DNA of 64,000 bases from Serratia marcescens (GTDB lineage: Bacteria > Pseudomonadota > Gammaproteobacteria > Enterobacterales > Enterobacteriaceae): the NCBI RefSeq assembly GCF_006715005.1, contig NZ_VFMJ01000001.1:186001-250000 (forward strand), written 5' to 3'. Position numbers and translations under genes: made by a program. Shown piece by piece: positions 51,437 through 59,321 of the stretch. The notes beneath the pieces were generated by a model. The model was not told where the DNA came from, ran no database searches, and saw nothing but the letters and a program-made list of their open reading frames with translations. Each line of letters starts with the position of its first letter. The first letter of the stretch is position 1.

Positions 51437-52170
51437 AACCTTTCACCTGTATTTCCACGGCGCTCTATCCCGGTAACGGTGAACCTATCTCGATTCAGGT
51501 TGATACGTTGGATCACGTTGCCGGCGTAGCTCATCTGTGCCGTGGCTTCGACATCACACCGGAAGATTGGCCGGATGGCTACGGTATTTCTAATGAGATC
51601 GTCACGCTTTCGACCCATCAGGGCACGCATATTGATGCGCCACTGCATTACTCGCCAGATGGCTTCGACATCGCGGCGGCAGATATTGATAACTTTATGG
51701 GCCAGGCCGTTATTTTCACCGATCGCATCTCTTCGGGGCATGAAGTTGAGCTCGACTGGCGAGAGTATCTGGCGCGTCTCGACCGGTACGCAGGGCAGGC
51801 GCGTGCGGTCTTTTTCATTACCGGCGCTTACGAACGCTATGGCGAATCAAGTTATTTCACCGAGTTCAAAGGTGTGCCGGCCCCCTATGTCGAGGCGGCA
51901 TTGGATCGGGGATACACCCTGATTGGCACCGATGCGTTCAGTCTCGATCCCCCTTTCGCGGTGATGTCGCGCGAATTTGTCGCGACTCGGGATCGTTCGG
52001 TCTTATGGCCTGCGCATGTGCTGGGCCGTCAACGTCCGTATTTCCAGATTGAGCGGCTGGCAAACCTCAAGGATTTTGAGGCGGCCCGGTTGGTCGAATT
52101 TATCGCATTACCCATCAAACTGCACTGCGGCGCCGCTTGGGCGCGCGCCGTTGCAAGGATCATAGAATGA
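51433..52170 (+). CDS. PF04199-type (KynB-like) cyclase
   Basis: A 245-residue member of the cyclase family that includes kynurenine formamidase and late ring cyclases of aromatic polyketides. The metal motif is complete: H62, H66, D68 and H72 in STHQGTHIDAPLHYSP. Later features are FFITGAYERYGESSYFTEF and IGTDAFSLDPPF. In the anthracycline pathway homologues such as DpsY act in ring closure. It overlaps neighbours by 4 bases on both sides. Confidence 0.8.
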   Translation: MKPFTCISTALYPGNGEPISIQVDTLDHVAGVAHLCRGFDITPEDWPDGYGISNEIVTLSTHQGTHIDAPLHYSPDGFDIAAADIDNFMGQAVIFTDRISSGHEVELDWREYLARLDRYAGQARAVFFITGAYERYGESSYFTEFKGVPAPYVEAALDRGYTLIGTDAFSLDPPFAVMSREFVATRDRSVLWPAHVLGRQRPYFQIERLANLKDFEAARLVEFIALPIKLHCGAAWARAVARIIE

Positions 52171-53315
52171 GCAAGCTGTACATCACCAATGCGGCCGCGC
52201 TAAGCCCGCTCGGCGGCAGTTTAAATGAGATTTGGCGGCAGATCTTGCAAGGTACCGTCGCCTACGGCCATGCGCGCTTGCCCGGCCGGCGCGATTTTTT
52301 TGTCGCCGAAACGGTGCCAGGCAGTGGTTCTGACATCGTCGCCTACGCTTCGTTGTTTAAAGAGGCGATCCGCCGCCTCGTCGAGCAACTGGAAATTGAA
52401 GCGCCTGTTGATGCCATCTTCTTCGCCAGCGCAGTTGGCAATCTGGCTGAGGTGGAAAACGATATTTACGCCGACCGGCCGGTTTCTCTTGAGCAGTTGG
52501 ATTTTTCCTCGATGGAGACGGTATTTGCGGAAACGGCAGCCTATGGTGCCGGGACAAAGTTCGTCTGCGTTCCTACCGGATGCTGCGCGGGATTGCAGGC
52601 GATCGGCTTGGCGAAAACCACCATGCCTCGTCTTGGTCTGAAGCGGGCCCTCATCATGTCACTGGATTTCGGCTTGACGCCACTGGCACTGGAGGCGTTC
52701 AACAAAATCAATGCGACGCGCACTTATGACTCCGCCATGTCGGGTAGCCCGTCACGCCCATTCTGCCATGACAGGGACGGTTTTTTATTTGCCGATGGCG
52801 GCGGCGCGATCTTGGTGACGACAGAGGAACCGACGCCGTCTGTACCGCATATTGCCGGCTATGGCTGCGTATCAAGCGCATACCATATGACCGATATTGC
52901 AACCGACGGCAGTTCCATTCGTCAGAGCATTGAACGGGCGATATGGGACGCCGACATCACGGGCGCGGCGCTCGACCATGTGAATCTGCACGCTTCAGGA
53001 ACCCAGCAAAACGATCAGGCTGAATACCAAGCCCTTGTCGATGTCATTGGCCCAAATCTGCCGCCGATCACCGCTTTTAAAGGGAATCATGGCCATGCGT
53101 TAGGTGGCGCCAATATGATCGAGATCGCTTTGGCCTGGAAGATGATGACCACCGGCCTATTGCCTCCCACGGCGGAATCGCTGCCGGTTGATGCCTACGA
53201 AGCCGTTCCTCCGCGTGAGCAGGCGGTTTCCGCCCCGATGGCCTCGCTGCTGAAAACGGCCAGCGGCTTTTCGGGTATTCACGCCGCAATGATTATGGAG
53301 AACGGCAATGTCTGA
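52167..53315 (+). CDS. Ketosynthase (KS-alpha-like)
   Basis: A 382-residue condensing enzyme. Active-site residues are present: C139 in VPTGCCAGLQAIGLA, H275 in NLHASGTQQNDQAEY, K305 and H310 in KGNHGHALGGANMIE; MSLDFGLTPLALEAFNKINA and PFCHDRDGFLFADGGGAILV also fit. It differs much from FabF and from the ketosynthase at 19.8 kb. The following gene is a half-length chain-length-factor-like protein, suggesting a minimal synthase made of KS, partner and fused ACP. Confidence 0.82.
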   Translation: MSKLYITNAAALSPLGGSLNEIWRQILQGTVAYGHARLPGRRDFFVAETVPGSGSDIVAYASLFKEAIRRLVEQLEIEAPVDAIFFASAVGNLAEVENDIYADRPVSLEQLDFSSMETVFAETAAYGAGTKFVCVPTGCCAGLQAIGLAKTTMPRLGLKRALIMSLDFGLTPLALEAFNKINATRTYDSAMSGSPSRPFCHDRDGFLFADGGGAILVTTEEPTPSVPHIAGYGCVSSAYHMTDIATDGSSIRQSIERAIWDADITGAALDHVNLHASGTQQNDQAEYQALVDVIGPNLPPITAFKGNHGHALGGANMIEIALAWKMMTTGLLPPTAESLPVDAYEAVPPREQAVSAPMASLLKTASGFSGIHAAMIMENGNV

Positions 53316-53961
53316 GACTTTTAGCTGTGTGCTGCATCACGATGTTGTCGAACTGAGCGAGAGCGCCACTGGAACGGTAACGCATGTTGCGCGAAAGGAT
53401 TTCGAGGCCCTGATCCCTCGACGGCAGCGGGGTAAGCTGCCCGCCGCGACGCGCATGGCCGGCGGGGTTTGGCAACACTATCGCCTTGACCAGCGTTTGG
53501 CTAGGTTGGATGCCGATCCGAAAGAGACGCCGCTGTTGATCCTCAACCGCTACGCCAATTGGGACTATGTGGCCGACATGATGTGCGACGACGTAGCCGT
53601 CACGCTGGAAAGCGTTAACAGCTATGTCGCCACCGCGTGGTTCCCCGCGAGCCTGCAGGGGTATCTGACGATAGAACATGGCAATCGCGCCGAAGCACTC
53701 ACGTTGGCGACTAAAGACATCGATATGCAGGCCGCCGCGATTGATGGTCTGTTCCTGCGTGACTTGCAGAACAACAAGATCGGAGCGGTCGTGGTGGGGA
53801 CTTTTGAAGCGATACCTGAAAAAGTCGGTCGTCATGACATTGTCCAGGGCAAACCGGCCGTTTTCGGCGCGTTCAGCATTTTCTCTTCCCAAGACAGTGA
53901 AACCGCGATTGTCGCGGCCTTAACCACTCATCAGGAGCTTTATCATCATGACAACCGCTAA
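53308..53961 (+). CDS. Half-length chain-length-factor-like ketosynthase partner
   Basis: A 217-residue protein. LLILNRYANWDYVADMMCDD, ESVNSYVATAWFPASLQGYL and TIEHGNRAEALTLATKDID follow the pattern of N-terminal ketosynthase domains called chain-length factors, where the region around the missing nucleophile reads S-V-x-N. No Cys nucleophile or C-terminal ketosynthase half is present. It starts 8 bases inside the ketosynthase gene and probably forms a heterodimer with it. The assignment is moderate. Confidence 0.6.
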   Translation: MSETFSCVLHHDVVELSESATGTVTHVARKDFEALIPRRQRGKLPAATRMAGGVWQHYRLDQRLARLDADPKETPLLILNRYANWDYVADMMCDDVAVTLESVNSYVATAWFPASLQGYLTIEHGNRAEALTLATKDIDMQAAAIDGLFLRDLQNNKIGAVVVGTFEAIPEKVGRHDIVQGKPAVFGAFSIFSSQDSETAIVAALTTHQELYHHDNR

Positions 53962-54415
53962 CGGCAACGCATTCATTTTCAACCACTCCGTCGAAATTCC
54001 CGTAACCGCAGCCCCCCATGTGTGGGCCGCCTGGAACGAATTGGCGAATTGGCACCGCTGGGATGCTTCATTGCGGGGGACTGATGCGGCGGAGAATGGC
54101 CTGGTTTTAGGAAAGCGCTTCGCGGTGCTACCGAACGGGGGCCCTGGCGCGATCGCGGTTAATGTGACCGCATTGGTTGAGGGTTCGCATTTCACTACGA
54201 CGGCCAATAGCCCGATGGGATTGCTCTCTTTCGGCCATACGCTGACCCTGAGTGAGGATCGGCAAAGCGTTCAGTTGCTCCATTCAATCTGCGCTATTCC
54301 GGGGGAGAACGGGAGCGCATTGCCGCCACCCCTGTTGCAAAAATTGCGCGCCGATGTCATTGACAGCGTGCAGCGTCTCGCTGCTTTCGCCGTCCAGGAG
54401 GAGCCGCTGGCATGA
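53948..54415 (+). CDS. SRPBCC-family protein, probable cyclase
   Basis: A 155-residue START-like protein: FNHSVEIPVTAAPHVWAAWN, ELANWHRWDASLRG, NGLVLGKRFAVLPNGG, then a C-terminal helix LLQKLRADVIDSVQRLAAFA. This is the polyketide cyclase/dehydrase fold used to guide aromatic ring formation. It overlaps the preceding gene by 14 bases and the EVE-domain gene by 4. Confidence 0.75.
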   Translation: MTTANGNAFIFNHSVEIPVTAAPHVWAAWNELANWHRWDASLRGTDAAENGLVLGKRFAVLPNGGPGAIAVNVTALVEGSHFTTTANSPMGLLSFGHTLTLSEDRQSVQLLHSICAIPGENGSALPPPLLQKLRADVIDSVQRLAAFAVQEEPLA

Positions 54416-54828
54416 AACATTGGATTGCCGTTATATCGCAGGCTCACGCTCGTATTGCCGCTGAGTCGGGATTTCTGCAAGTCTGCCATGGCAAGGCCGG
54501 GCCGCTGCGGAAAACCCGCTCCGGCGACGAGGTGTTTATTTATTGCCCCCGCAGCGAGATGGGGGGCGGGGATGTGTTGAAAACCGTCGAGTTTCACTGT
54601 GTTTTCCAAAACGACGACGTGTATCAGGTGGAACAGTTTCCCGGTTTCACCCCACACCGTAAAGACGTTGTTTTCAATAGACACTTTCAGCCAGTGGTGC
54701 TGAAAGAGGTCGCGGGACTGGAATTCACCGCAGATTCTCACTGGGGAATGTTGGCGCGTCGCGGATTTTTCGAGATCGGCCCTCATGATGCCGCCTTGCT
54801 GAGAAAGGCGATGCAGGGGGACAAATGA
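54412..54828 (+). CDS. EVE-domain protein
   Basis: A 138-residue protein made of one EVE domain: MKHWIAVISQAHARIAAESG, GFLQVCHGKAGPLRKTRSGD, VYQVEQFPGFTPHRKDVVF and HWGMLARRGFFEIGPHDAAL. This closely follows the family pattern W.AV.S..H...G...GF.QV.HGK. EVE domains belong to the PUA fold and some bind modified DNA bases. A PUA-like protein inside a polyketide operon is unexpected. It may protect DNA or RNA against the product, or regulate it (inference). Confidence 0.78.
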   Translation: MKHWIAVISQAHARIAAESGFLQVCHGKAGPLRKTRSGDEVFIYCPRSEMGGGDVLKTVEFHCVFQNDDVYQVEQFPGFTPHRKDVVFNRHFQPVVLKEVAGLEFTADSHWGMLARRGFFEIGPHDAALLRKAMQGDK

Positions 54829-55202
54829 CGGCTTCTTCATCCATCGTTGTGGTGTTCGATCAGCTCACTCGGGAGGATTTTTTTCGCCGTCTGGAGTGGC
54901 CGGCTTTAGTACGTGCTTGGTCAAAAACCATCGCCTGGCATCCCCTCTCCGCTCACAAAGTGCTGCTGGAGTTGGCCGGACTGGACGGCATTGATCGCCT
55001 GACCATTACCCGTCGGCGGCGTGGCGATCGCATTTTCATCGGTGCGCGCGACAGTAAAGGCGTGCTGCTGCAATCCGGCGTTTGGGAATATGAGCGCGAA
55101 AGCGGGTTGTGCGTGTGCTATCGCCGCGTTTATCGGCCTGAACTGGTCACGGTCTTGCGGGAGCGCCTGGCTGATTTTGTGTGTGCAACCTTTATGAAGT
55201 GA
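54825..55202 (+). CDS. Small protein of unknown family in the polyketide cluster
   Basis: A 125-residue protein. It has VVVFDQLTREDFFRRLEWPA, ITRRRRGDRIFIGARDSKGV and a C-terminal helix VTVLRERLADFVCATFMK. The strand-rich middle and terminal helix suggest a reduced START-like fold, but I do not recognise it. It overlaps the EVE gene by 4 bases, so it belongs to the operon. Confidence 0.55.
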   Translation: MTASSSIVVVFDQLTREDFFRRLEWPALVRAWSKTIAWHPLSAHKVLLELAGLDGIDRLTITRRRRGDRIFIGARDSKGVLLQSGVWEYERESGLCVCYRRVYRPELVTVLRERLADFVCATFMK

Positions 55203-55211
55203 GAACGTCCG

Positions 55212-56384
55212 ATGTCAAAAAACGCCATTTCAGCCGTGATGATGACGGTGCTTGCCGCCACGGCATTTTCTGCAGGCCTGTCCGAATTTATCGTCATTGG
55301 TCTGTTGGGACAAATGGCCGGTGAGCTGGATGCGCCACTGTCGCAGATGGGATTGCTGGTCACCGCCTATGCGGCAGGAATTGCGCTTGGCGCACCGTTG
55401 CTGACGCGAATGACGCTATCTTTACACGCGCGTTCTCTGGCCGTCGGCTTGATGTTGCTTTTTGCCGTCGTGAGCGCCGCTTCGGCGATGGCGTCCAGCC
55501 TGGCTTCTTTGTTGGCGTTACGTATTGTCGCCGGCGCGATACATGGGGTCTATTTCAGCATCGCCTCCGCCAGTTTATCGATGATCTTCGACGAGCGGCG
55601 TGCGCCGATAGCCATCGCCTTGATGTTTTCCGGTCTGACGCTGGCGATGGTGCTGGGCGTCCCCTTAGGGATGCTGGCGACGGCGGATTATGGTTGGCAG
55701 GCGCCGTTCCAGGCGATAGCGGTGGTGGCATGTGTAAGCGGCGGTTTGTTGCAGTTCGTTTTGCCGGAAAGTTTTGGGCCGGCGCTGCCGGTACCCCGAG
55801 GTAGCGCGCTGCTGCGAAGCACGCTGTTCAATCCGGCGTTAATCCGACCGTACTGTTTCACCGTATTGGCATTTGGCGGCGGTTTTGTCTTTTTCTCGTA
55901 TGTCGAACCTTGGCTTGCTCATGTGGCCGCATTGGATGTCGGCTCGGTCGCGCTCGTTCTGGCGATGGTCGGAGGCGGCTCTTTAGTGGGCAACATCCTT
56001 GGGGGCATACTGCCGGGTAAGCTCGGTTTGCAAAGGGCGCTGATTATCGCCGTGTTGCTGCAGTGTGTCGGGTTGGCCGGGCTCTTTTGGAGCGCCGGCT
56101 CATTCAACCCCATCGTTTTCTTATTGCTCTGGAGTTTTGGCGCGTTCGCGACGGCACCAATGGTGCAGACCTGGGCGATTGTCGAGGCGGAGCAAGCCAA
56201 TGCGCGTTTATCGGCTAGCTTTAATGTTTCGGCGTTTAATTTTGGGCTCGCTCTCAGTTCTTTTATCGCCACACGCCAGGTGGCGCTGAACGGCATGGCG
56301 TATCTACCGGTGACGGCTGCGCTGATGGTTGCATTGGCGCTGCCATTCTGTTTTCTCCGTACGCGCGGCGTGCCGGCGAAATGA
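55212..56384 (+). CDS. MFS exporter (DHA1 type)
   Basis: A 390-residue drug/proton antiporter-like carrier with 12 segments. FIVIGLLGQMAGELDAPLSQ with MGLLVTAYAAGIALGAPLLT is the start typical of AraJ/YdhP-like DHA1 proteins, and RIVAGAIHGVYFSIASASLS and GVPLGMLATADYGWQAPFQA contain motif C-like residues. It probably exports the cluster product and gives self-resistance. Confidence 0.82.
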   Translation: MSKNAISAVMMTVLAATAFSAGLSEFIVIGLLGQMAGELDAPLSQMGLLVTAYAAGIALGAPLLTRMTLSLHARSLAVGLMLLFAVVSAASAMASSLASLLALRIVAGAIHGVYFSIASASLSMIFDERRAPIAIALMFSGLTLAMVLGVPLGMLATADYGWQAPFQAIAVVACVSGGLLQFVLPESFGPALPVPRGSALLRSTLFNPALIRPYCFTVLAFGGGFVFFSYVEPWLAHVAALDVGSVALVLAMVGGGSLVGNILGGILPGKLGLQRALIIAVLLQCVGLAGLFWSAGSFNPIVFLLLWSFGAFATAPMVQTWAIVEAEQANARLSASFNVSAFNFGLALSSFIATRQVALNGMAYLPVTAALMVALALPFCFLRTRGVPAK

Positions 56385-56419
56385 GGCTTTTTTAACGTTT
56401 AACAGCAAGGAGTATGGAT

Positions 56420-56866
56420 ATGTTCACATGGACTTACAGCGAAAAAGTGGCAACCCAGGCAACGCCGGAGCAGATTTGGGCGATGTGGCAAGACGCCGCC
56501 TCTTGGCCCTGTTGGGACAGTGAGTTGGAGTGGGTGAGGTTGGAAGGAGAGTTCATTGTTGGCACCGTTGGCCGGATGAAACCCACCAGCGGCCCGGAGG
56601 TGAAATTCCTCCTCAGCGATATTGTGCCTCTGCGATCTTTCTCTGATGTGGCGCAGTTACCCCTGACGCGCCTGGCGTTCGATCATGAGTATATTTCCCC
56701 TCAGGGGAAGGACGAGACAGCGCAAATCTGCCACTCGGTGACCATGTCGGGCCTGTTGGCGCCCGTGTTTGGGCGTCTGATTGGCGGGAAGATAAAAACC
56801 CATTTGCGGCAGGCGATGCAGGAACTGAGTCAGCGGGCGTTAACCGAGGATAAGACATTGAGGTAA
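56420..56866 (+). CDS. SRPBCC-family protein, probable cyclase/dehydrase
   Basis: A 148-residue START-like protein. It has FTWTYSEKVATQATPEQIWA, MWQDAASWPCWDSELEWVRL and a helix GRLIGGKIKTHLRQAMQELS at the C-terminus, the clear polyketide cyclase/dehydrase pattern. AAGGAG lies 7 bases before the ATG at 56420. It is separated from the exporter by only 35 bases. Confidence 0.78.
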   Translation: MFTWTYSEKVATQATPEQIWAMWQDAASWPCWDSELEWVRLEGEFIVGTVGRMKPTSGPEVKFLLSDIVPLRSFSDVAQLPLTRLAFDHEYISPQGKDETAQICHSVTMSGLLAPVFGRLIGGKIKTHLRQAMQELSQRALTEDKTLR

Positions 56867-56905
56867 ACTCTCCCTCTAATTTTAAGATTTAAAGGGAGAT
56901 AAGAC

Positions 56906-57346
56906 ATGATGACCGAAGATGATGCAAGGCCGACATTCTCACACCGTTCGCCGATGGAAAGCCCTGGTTTCAGATTCTGGCAAACGTTCTTGCAGTGGCA
57001 AAGGCAGATTGATATTGCCCTGGCTCCCTATCATCTGACGCAGCAGAGCTTCAGCATTCTGGCGGTGATTGGCTGGTTGTCAAAGCAGAATTATCAGGCG
57101 ACGCAGGATGGCACGGTCAGGCAAAAAATGATCGTTGAAAAATCCGGTGTGCAGAAGATGCAGATCTCTCTGTTATTACGCAAGTTGGAACAGGGGCAGC
57201 TGATCACGGTGCAGCCTTTTTTACTGGATCGGCGAGAGCGGTTGATAACCTTGACGCCGCACGGATTGCGAACGTTGAAAGAGGCTGTGCCGTTGGTGGA
57301 AAAGGAAGACAAGCGGTTTTTAGCCAAAGTTCATATTGAAGACTGA
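56906..57346 (+). CDS. MarR-family regulator
   Basis: A 146-residue regulator with a winged helix: LAPYHLTQQSFSILAVIGWL, QKMIVEKSGVQKMQISLLLR and KLEQGQLITVQPFLLDRRER then LITLTPHG. AGGGAG precedes the ATG. As the last plus-strand gene next to an exporter, it probably represses the cluster until its product or a related phenolic compound appears. Its end overlaps the convergent transferase gene by 16 bases. Confidence 0.78.
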   Translation: MMTEDDARPTFSHRSPMESPGFRFWQTFLQWQRQIDIALAPYHLTQQSFSILAVIGWLSKQNYQATQDGTVRQKMIVEKSGVQKMQISLLLRKLEQGQLITVQPFLLDRRERLITLTPHGLRTLKEAVPLVEKEDKRFLAKVHIED

Positions 57347-58071
57347 CATAACCAGGTCAGCATGAAATCGTTCATCTGAGCATAGCTGAGTTCGAAACAT
57401 TGGCCGCTGTCCAAACCGGGACCTAAATTTCGGGTCAGCTTGAGAGACAGAACGCCGTGCTGCGGTGGGGCCGGGGCTTCTGCGGCAGCATAGCCTGGGT
57501 TGACGTTCATTTTACTGCAAAGGGCTTTGAACAGCGTTTCCTTCGCGGAGAACAGCACGGTTGCGCCGAGCTGTTGCTGCGAAGCCGCCAGGTCATGCAG
57601 CCAGCGTTGCTCTGCCTGTGTCGCCACCCGGTTGATGACCGATTGCAGAGCGATCGGTGTTAACCGGCGTTCGATATCCACCCCCGTGTATGCCCCTTCC
57701 GGCCCCGCCAGCAGTAAAATATTGTCTGACGAATGCGAGAGTGAGCCGCTGACGCCGCTCGGCAAGTGCGGTGCGCCGGATGGCATTCGGCCTGGCGGTG
57801 TCTGTAGGCCGAATGCCAGCATCATCAGGTTTCGCCCAGCCCAATATTCTGCCTGGCGCTTGATCGGCCTCTTTTCTAATCCGGCGAGACGCAACGCCTC
57901 TTGCGTTTGAGCCGGGCGAAAGGAAAAGCGTCGCGGATCATACCGCGCATGCCACATGACGAGCTCAGGTGCCGGTTCGGCGTATCGAACCGTGCGGAGG
58001 ATCGAACCGTCCTGAAGCGGTGTTTCGAACCAAAACAGCGTTTCTGCGGAGGAACGGCCGTCGGTTTCCAT
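57331..58071 (-). CDS. EntD/Sfp-type phosphopantetheinyl transferase
   Basis: A 246-residue transferase. The metal and CoA motifs are GAYTGVDIERRLTPI and TVLFSAKETLFKALC, and the preceding KRQAEYWAGRNLMMLAFG and GSLSHSSDNILLL fit the EntD branch. It converts apo-carrier proteins to the holo form with the CoA arm. The natural client is the ACP-cyclase fusion, and possibly the ACP at 21 kb. ATG at 58071 is preferred over an upstream GTG. It is on the strand opposite to the cluster, next to galR. Confidence 0.85.
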   Translation of the reverse strand: METDGRSSAETLFWFETPLQDGSILRTVRYAEPAPELVMWHARYDPRRFSFRPAQTQEALRLAGLEKRPIKRQAEYWAGRNLMMLAFGLQTPPGRMPSGAPHLPSGVSGSLSHSSDNILLLAGPEGAYTGVDIERRLTPIALQSVINRVATQAEQRWLHDLAASQQQLGATVLFSAKETLFKALCSKMNVNPGYAAAEAPAPPQHGVLSLKLTRNLGPGLDSGQCFELSYAQMNDFMLTWLCQSSI

Positions 58072-58087
58072 CACGTTTAATCGCCTG

Positions 58088-59101
58088 CTAGTCGTGCGCG
58101 TTGTTGAGGGTGGCGACCGAGTGGCGGCGCACCAGCGTCGGGCTGAACATGTTGGTGATTTCCGGCAGCGGTTGCCGGTTGGCCAGCGCCAGGGCCAGCT
58201 CTGCCGCTTGGGTGGCCATCGCTACGATAGGGTAGCGAATGGTGGTCAGGCGCGGCCGCAGGTAGCGTGAAATTAACACGTCGTCGAAACCGATCAGCGA
58301 AATTTCCCCCGGCACATCGACGCTGTTGTCGCTCAGCACCGACAGCGCGCCGGCGGCCATTGGGTCGTTGTAGCAGGTAATGGCGGAGAACGAACGGCCG
58401 CGGCCGAGCAATTCGGTCATCGCCTGTTCGCCGCCGATCTCGTCCGGTTCGCCGTAGGCGATCAGCTTTTCATCCACCGCAATGCCGTGCTCCTGCAGCG
58501 CGTCGAGATAGCCTTGCAGCCGGTCGGTGGCGTCGGAAATCTGGTGGGTGGAGCAGATGATGGCGATGCGCTGATGCCCTTGCTGGATCAGATGACGGGT
58601 CGCCAGCCAGGCGCCGTAGCGATCGTCGAGCGCCACGCAGCGCGTTTCAAAACCCGGCAGCGTGCGGTTGATCAGCACCATGCCCGGGATCTGTTGCATC
58701 CAGCCGCAAAGTTCCTGATCGCTCAGCCTTTTGGCGTGCACCACCAGCGCTTCGCAGCGATGCCGCACCAGCTGTTCAATCGCCTGGCGCTCTTTTTCCG
58801 CGTCGTGGTAACCGTTGCCAATCAGCAGAAAATTGTGGGTGGCGTAGGCTACCTGCTCGACCGCTTTGACCATCGCGCCGAAGAAGGGATCGGAAACGTC
58901 GGAGACGATCAGGCCCAGCGTCTCGGTGGATTGCTGCGCCAGCGCCCGAGCGTTGGCGTTAGGGTGATACTGCAGTTGTTCCATGGCGGCCAGCACCGCG
59001 GTGCGCGACCCTTCGCTGGCCTTGGGGGAATGGTTTATCACGCGGGATACCGTGGCCACGGAAACACCCGCCAGCCTGGCAACATCCTTTATCGTAGCCA
59101 T
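58088..59101 (-). CDS. galR: Galactose repressor GalR
   Basis: A 337-residue LacI-family repressor matching E. coli GalR over its whole length: MATIKDVARLAGVSVATVSR, RALAQQSTETLGLIVSDVSD then PFFGAMVKAVEQVAY, HRCEALVVHAKRL, GEPDEIGGEQAMTELLGRGR and SPTLVRRHSVATLNN. It controls galactose uptake and use. The frame continues to 59113, but MATIKD at 59101 is the conserved start. It is separated from lysA by the polyketide-like cluster. Confidence 0.93.
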   Translation of the reverse strand: MATIKDVARLAGVSVATVSRVINHSPKASEGSRTAVLAAMEQLQYHPNANARALAQQSTETLGLIVSDVSDPFFGAMVKAVEQVAYATHNFLLIGNGYHDAEKERQAIEQLVRHRCEALVVHAKRLSDQELCGWMQQIPGMVLINRTLPGFETRCVALDDRYGAWLATRHLIQQGHQRIAIICSTHQISDATDRLQGYLDALQEHGIAVDEKLIAYGEPDEIGGEQAMTELLGRGRSFSAITCYNDPMAAGALSVLSDNSVDVPGEISLIGFDDVLISRYLRPRLTTIRYPIVAMATQAAELALALANRQPLPEITNMFSPTLVRRHSVATLNNAHD

Positions 59102-59321
59102 ATCAGTCAACACATCCTGGGTAATCGCTTACATCCCCCAGTTTTGCGGAAAACCACCGGGGCTGCAAGCGGTCTCGTGCGCAACTTGTGGTGGCCGTTG
59201 CAGAATCTCTTCGAGTCTGCGCGCATAACCACCGGCCGCCGAACGATAGCGCAATTTGTACGTTGGCACTGGCGACGGGCTGAGGTAACGTCTGTGCACT
59301 CCGATTTGCGCCGAGAATGCC

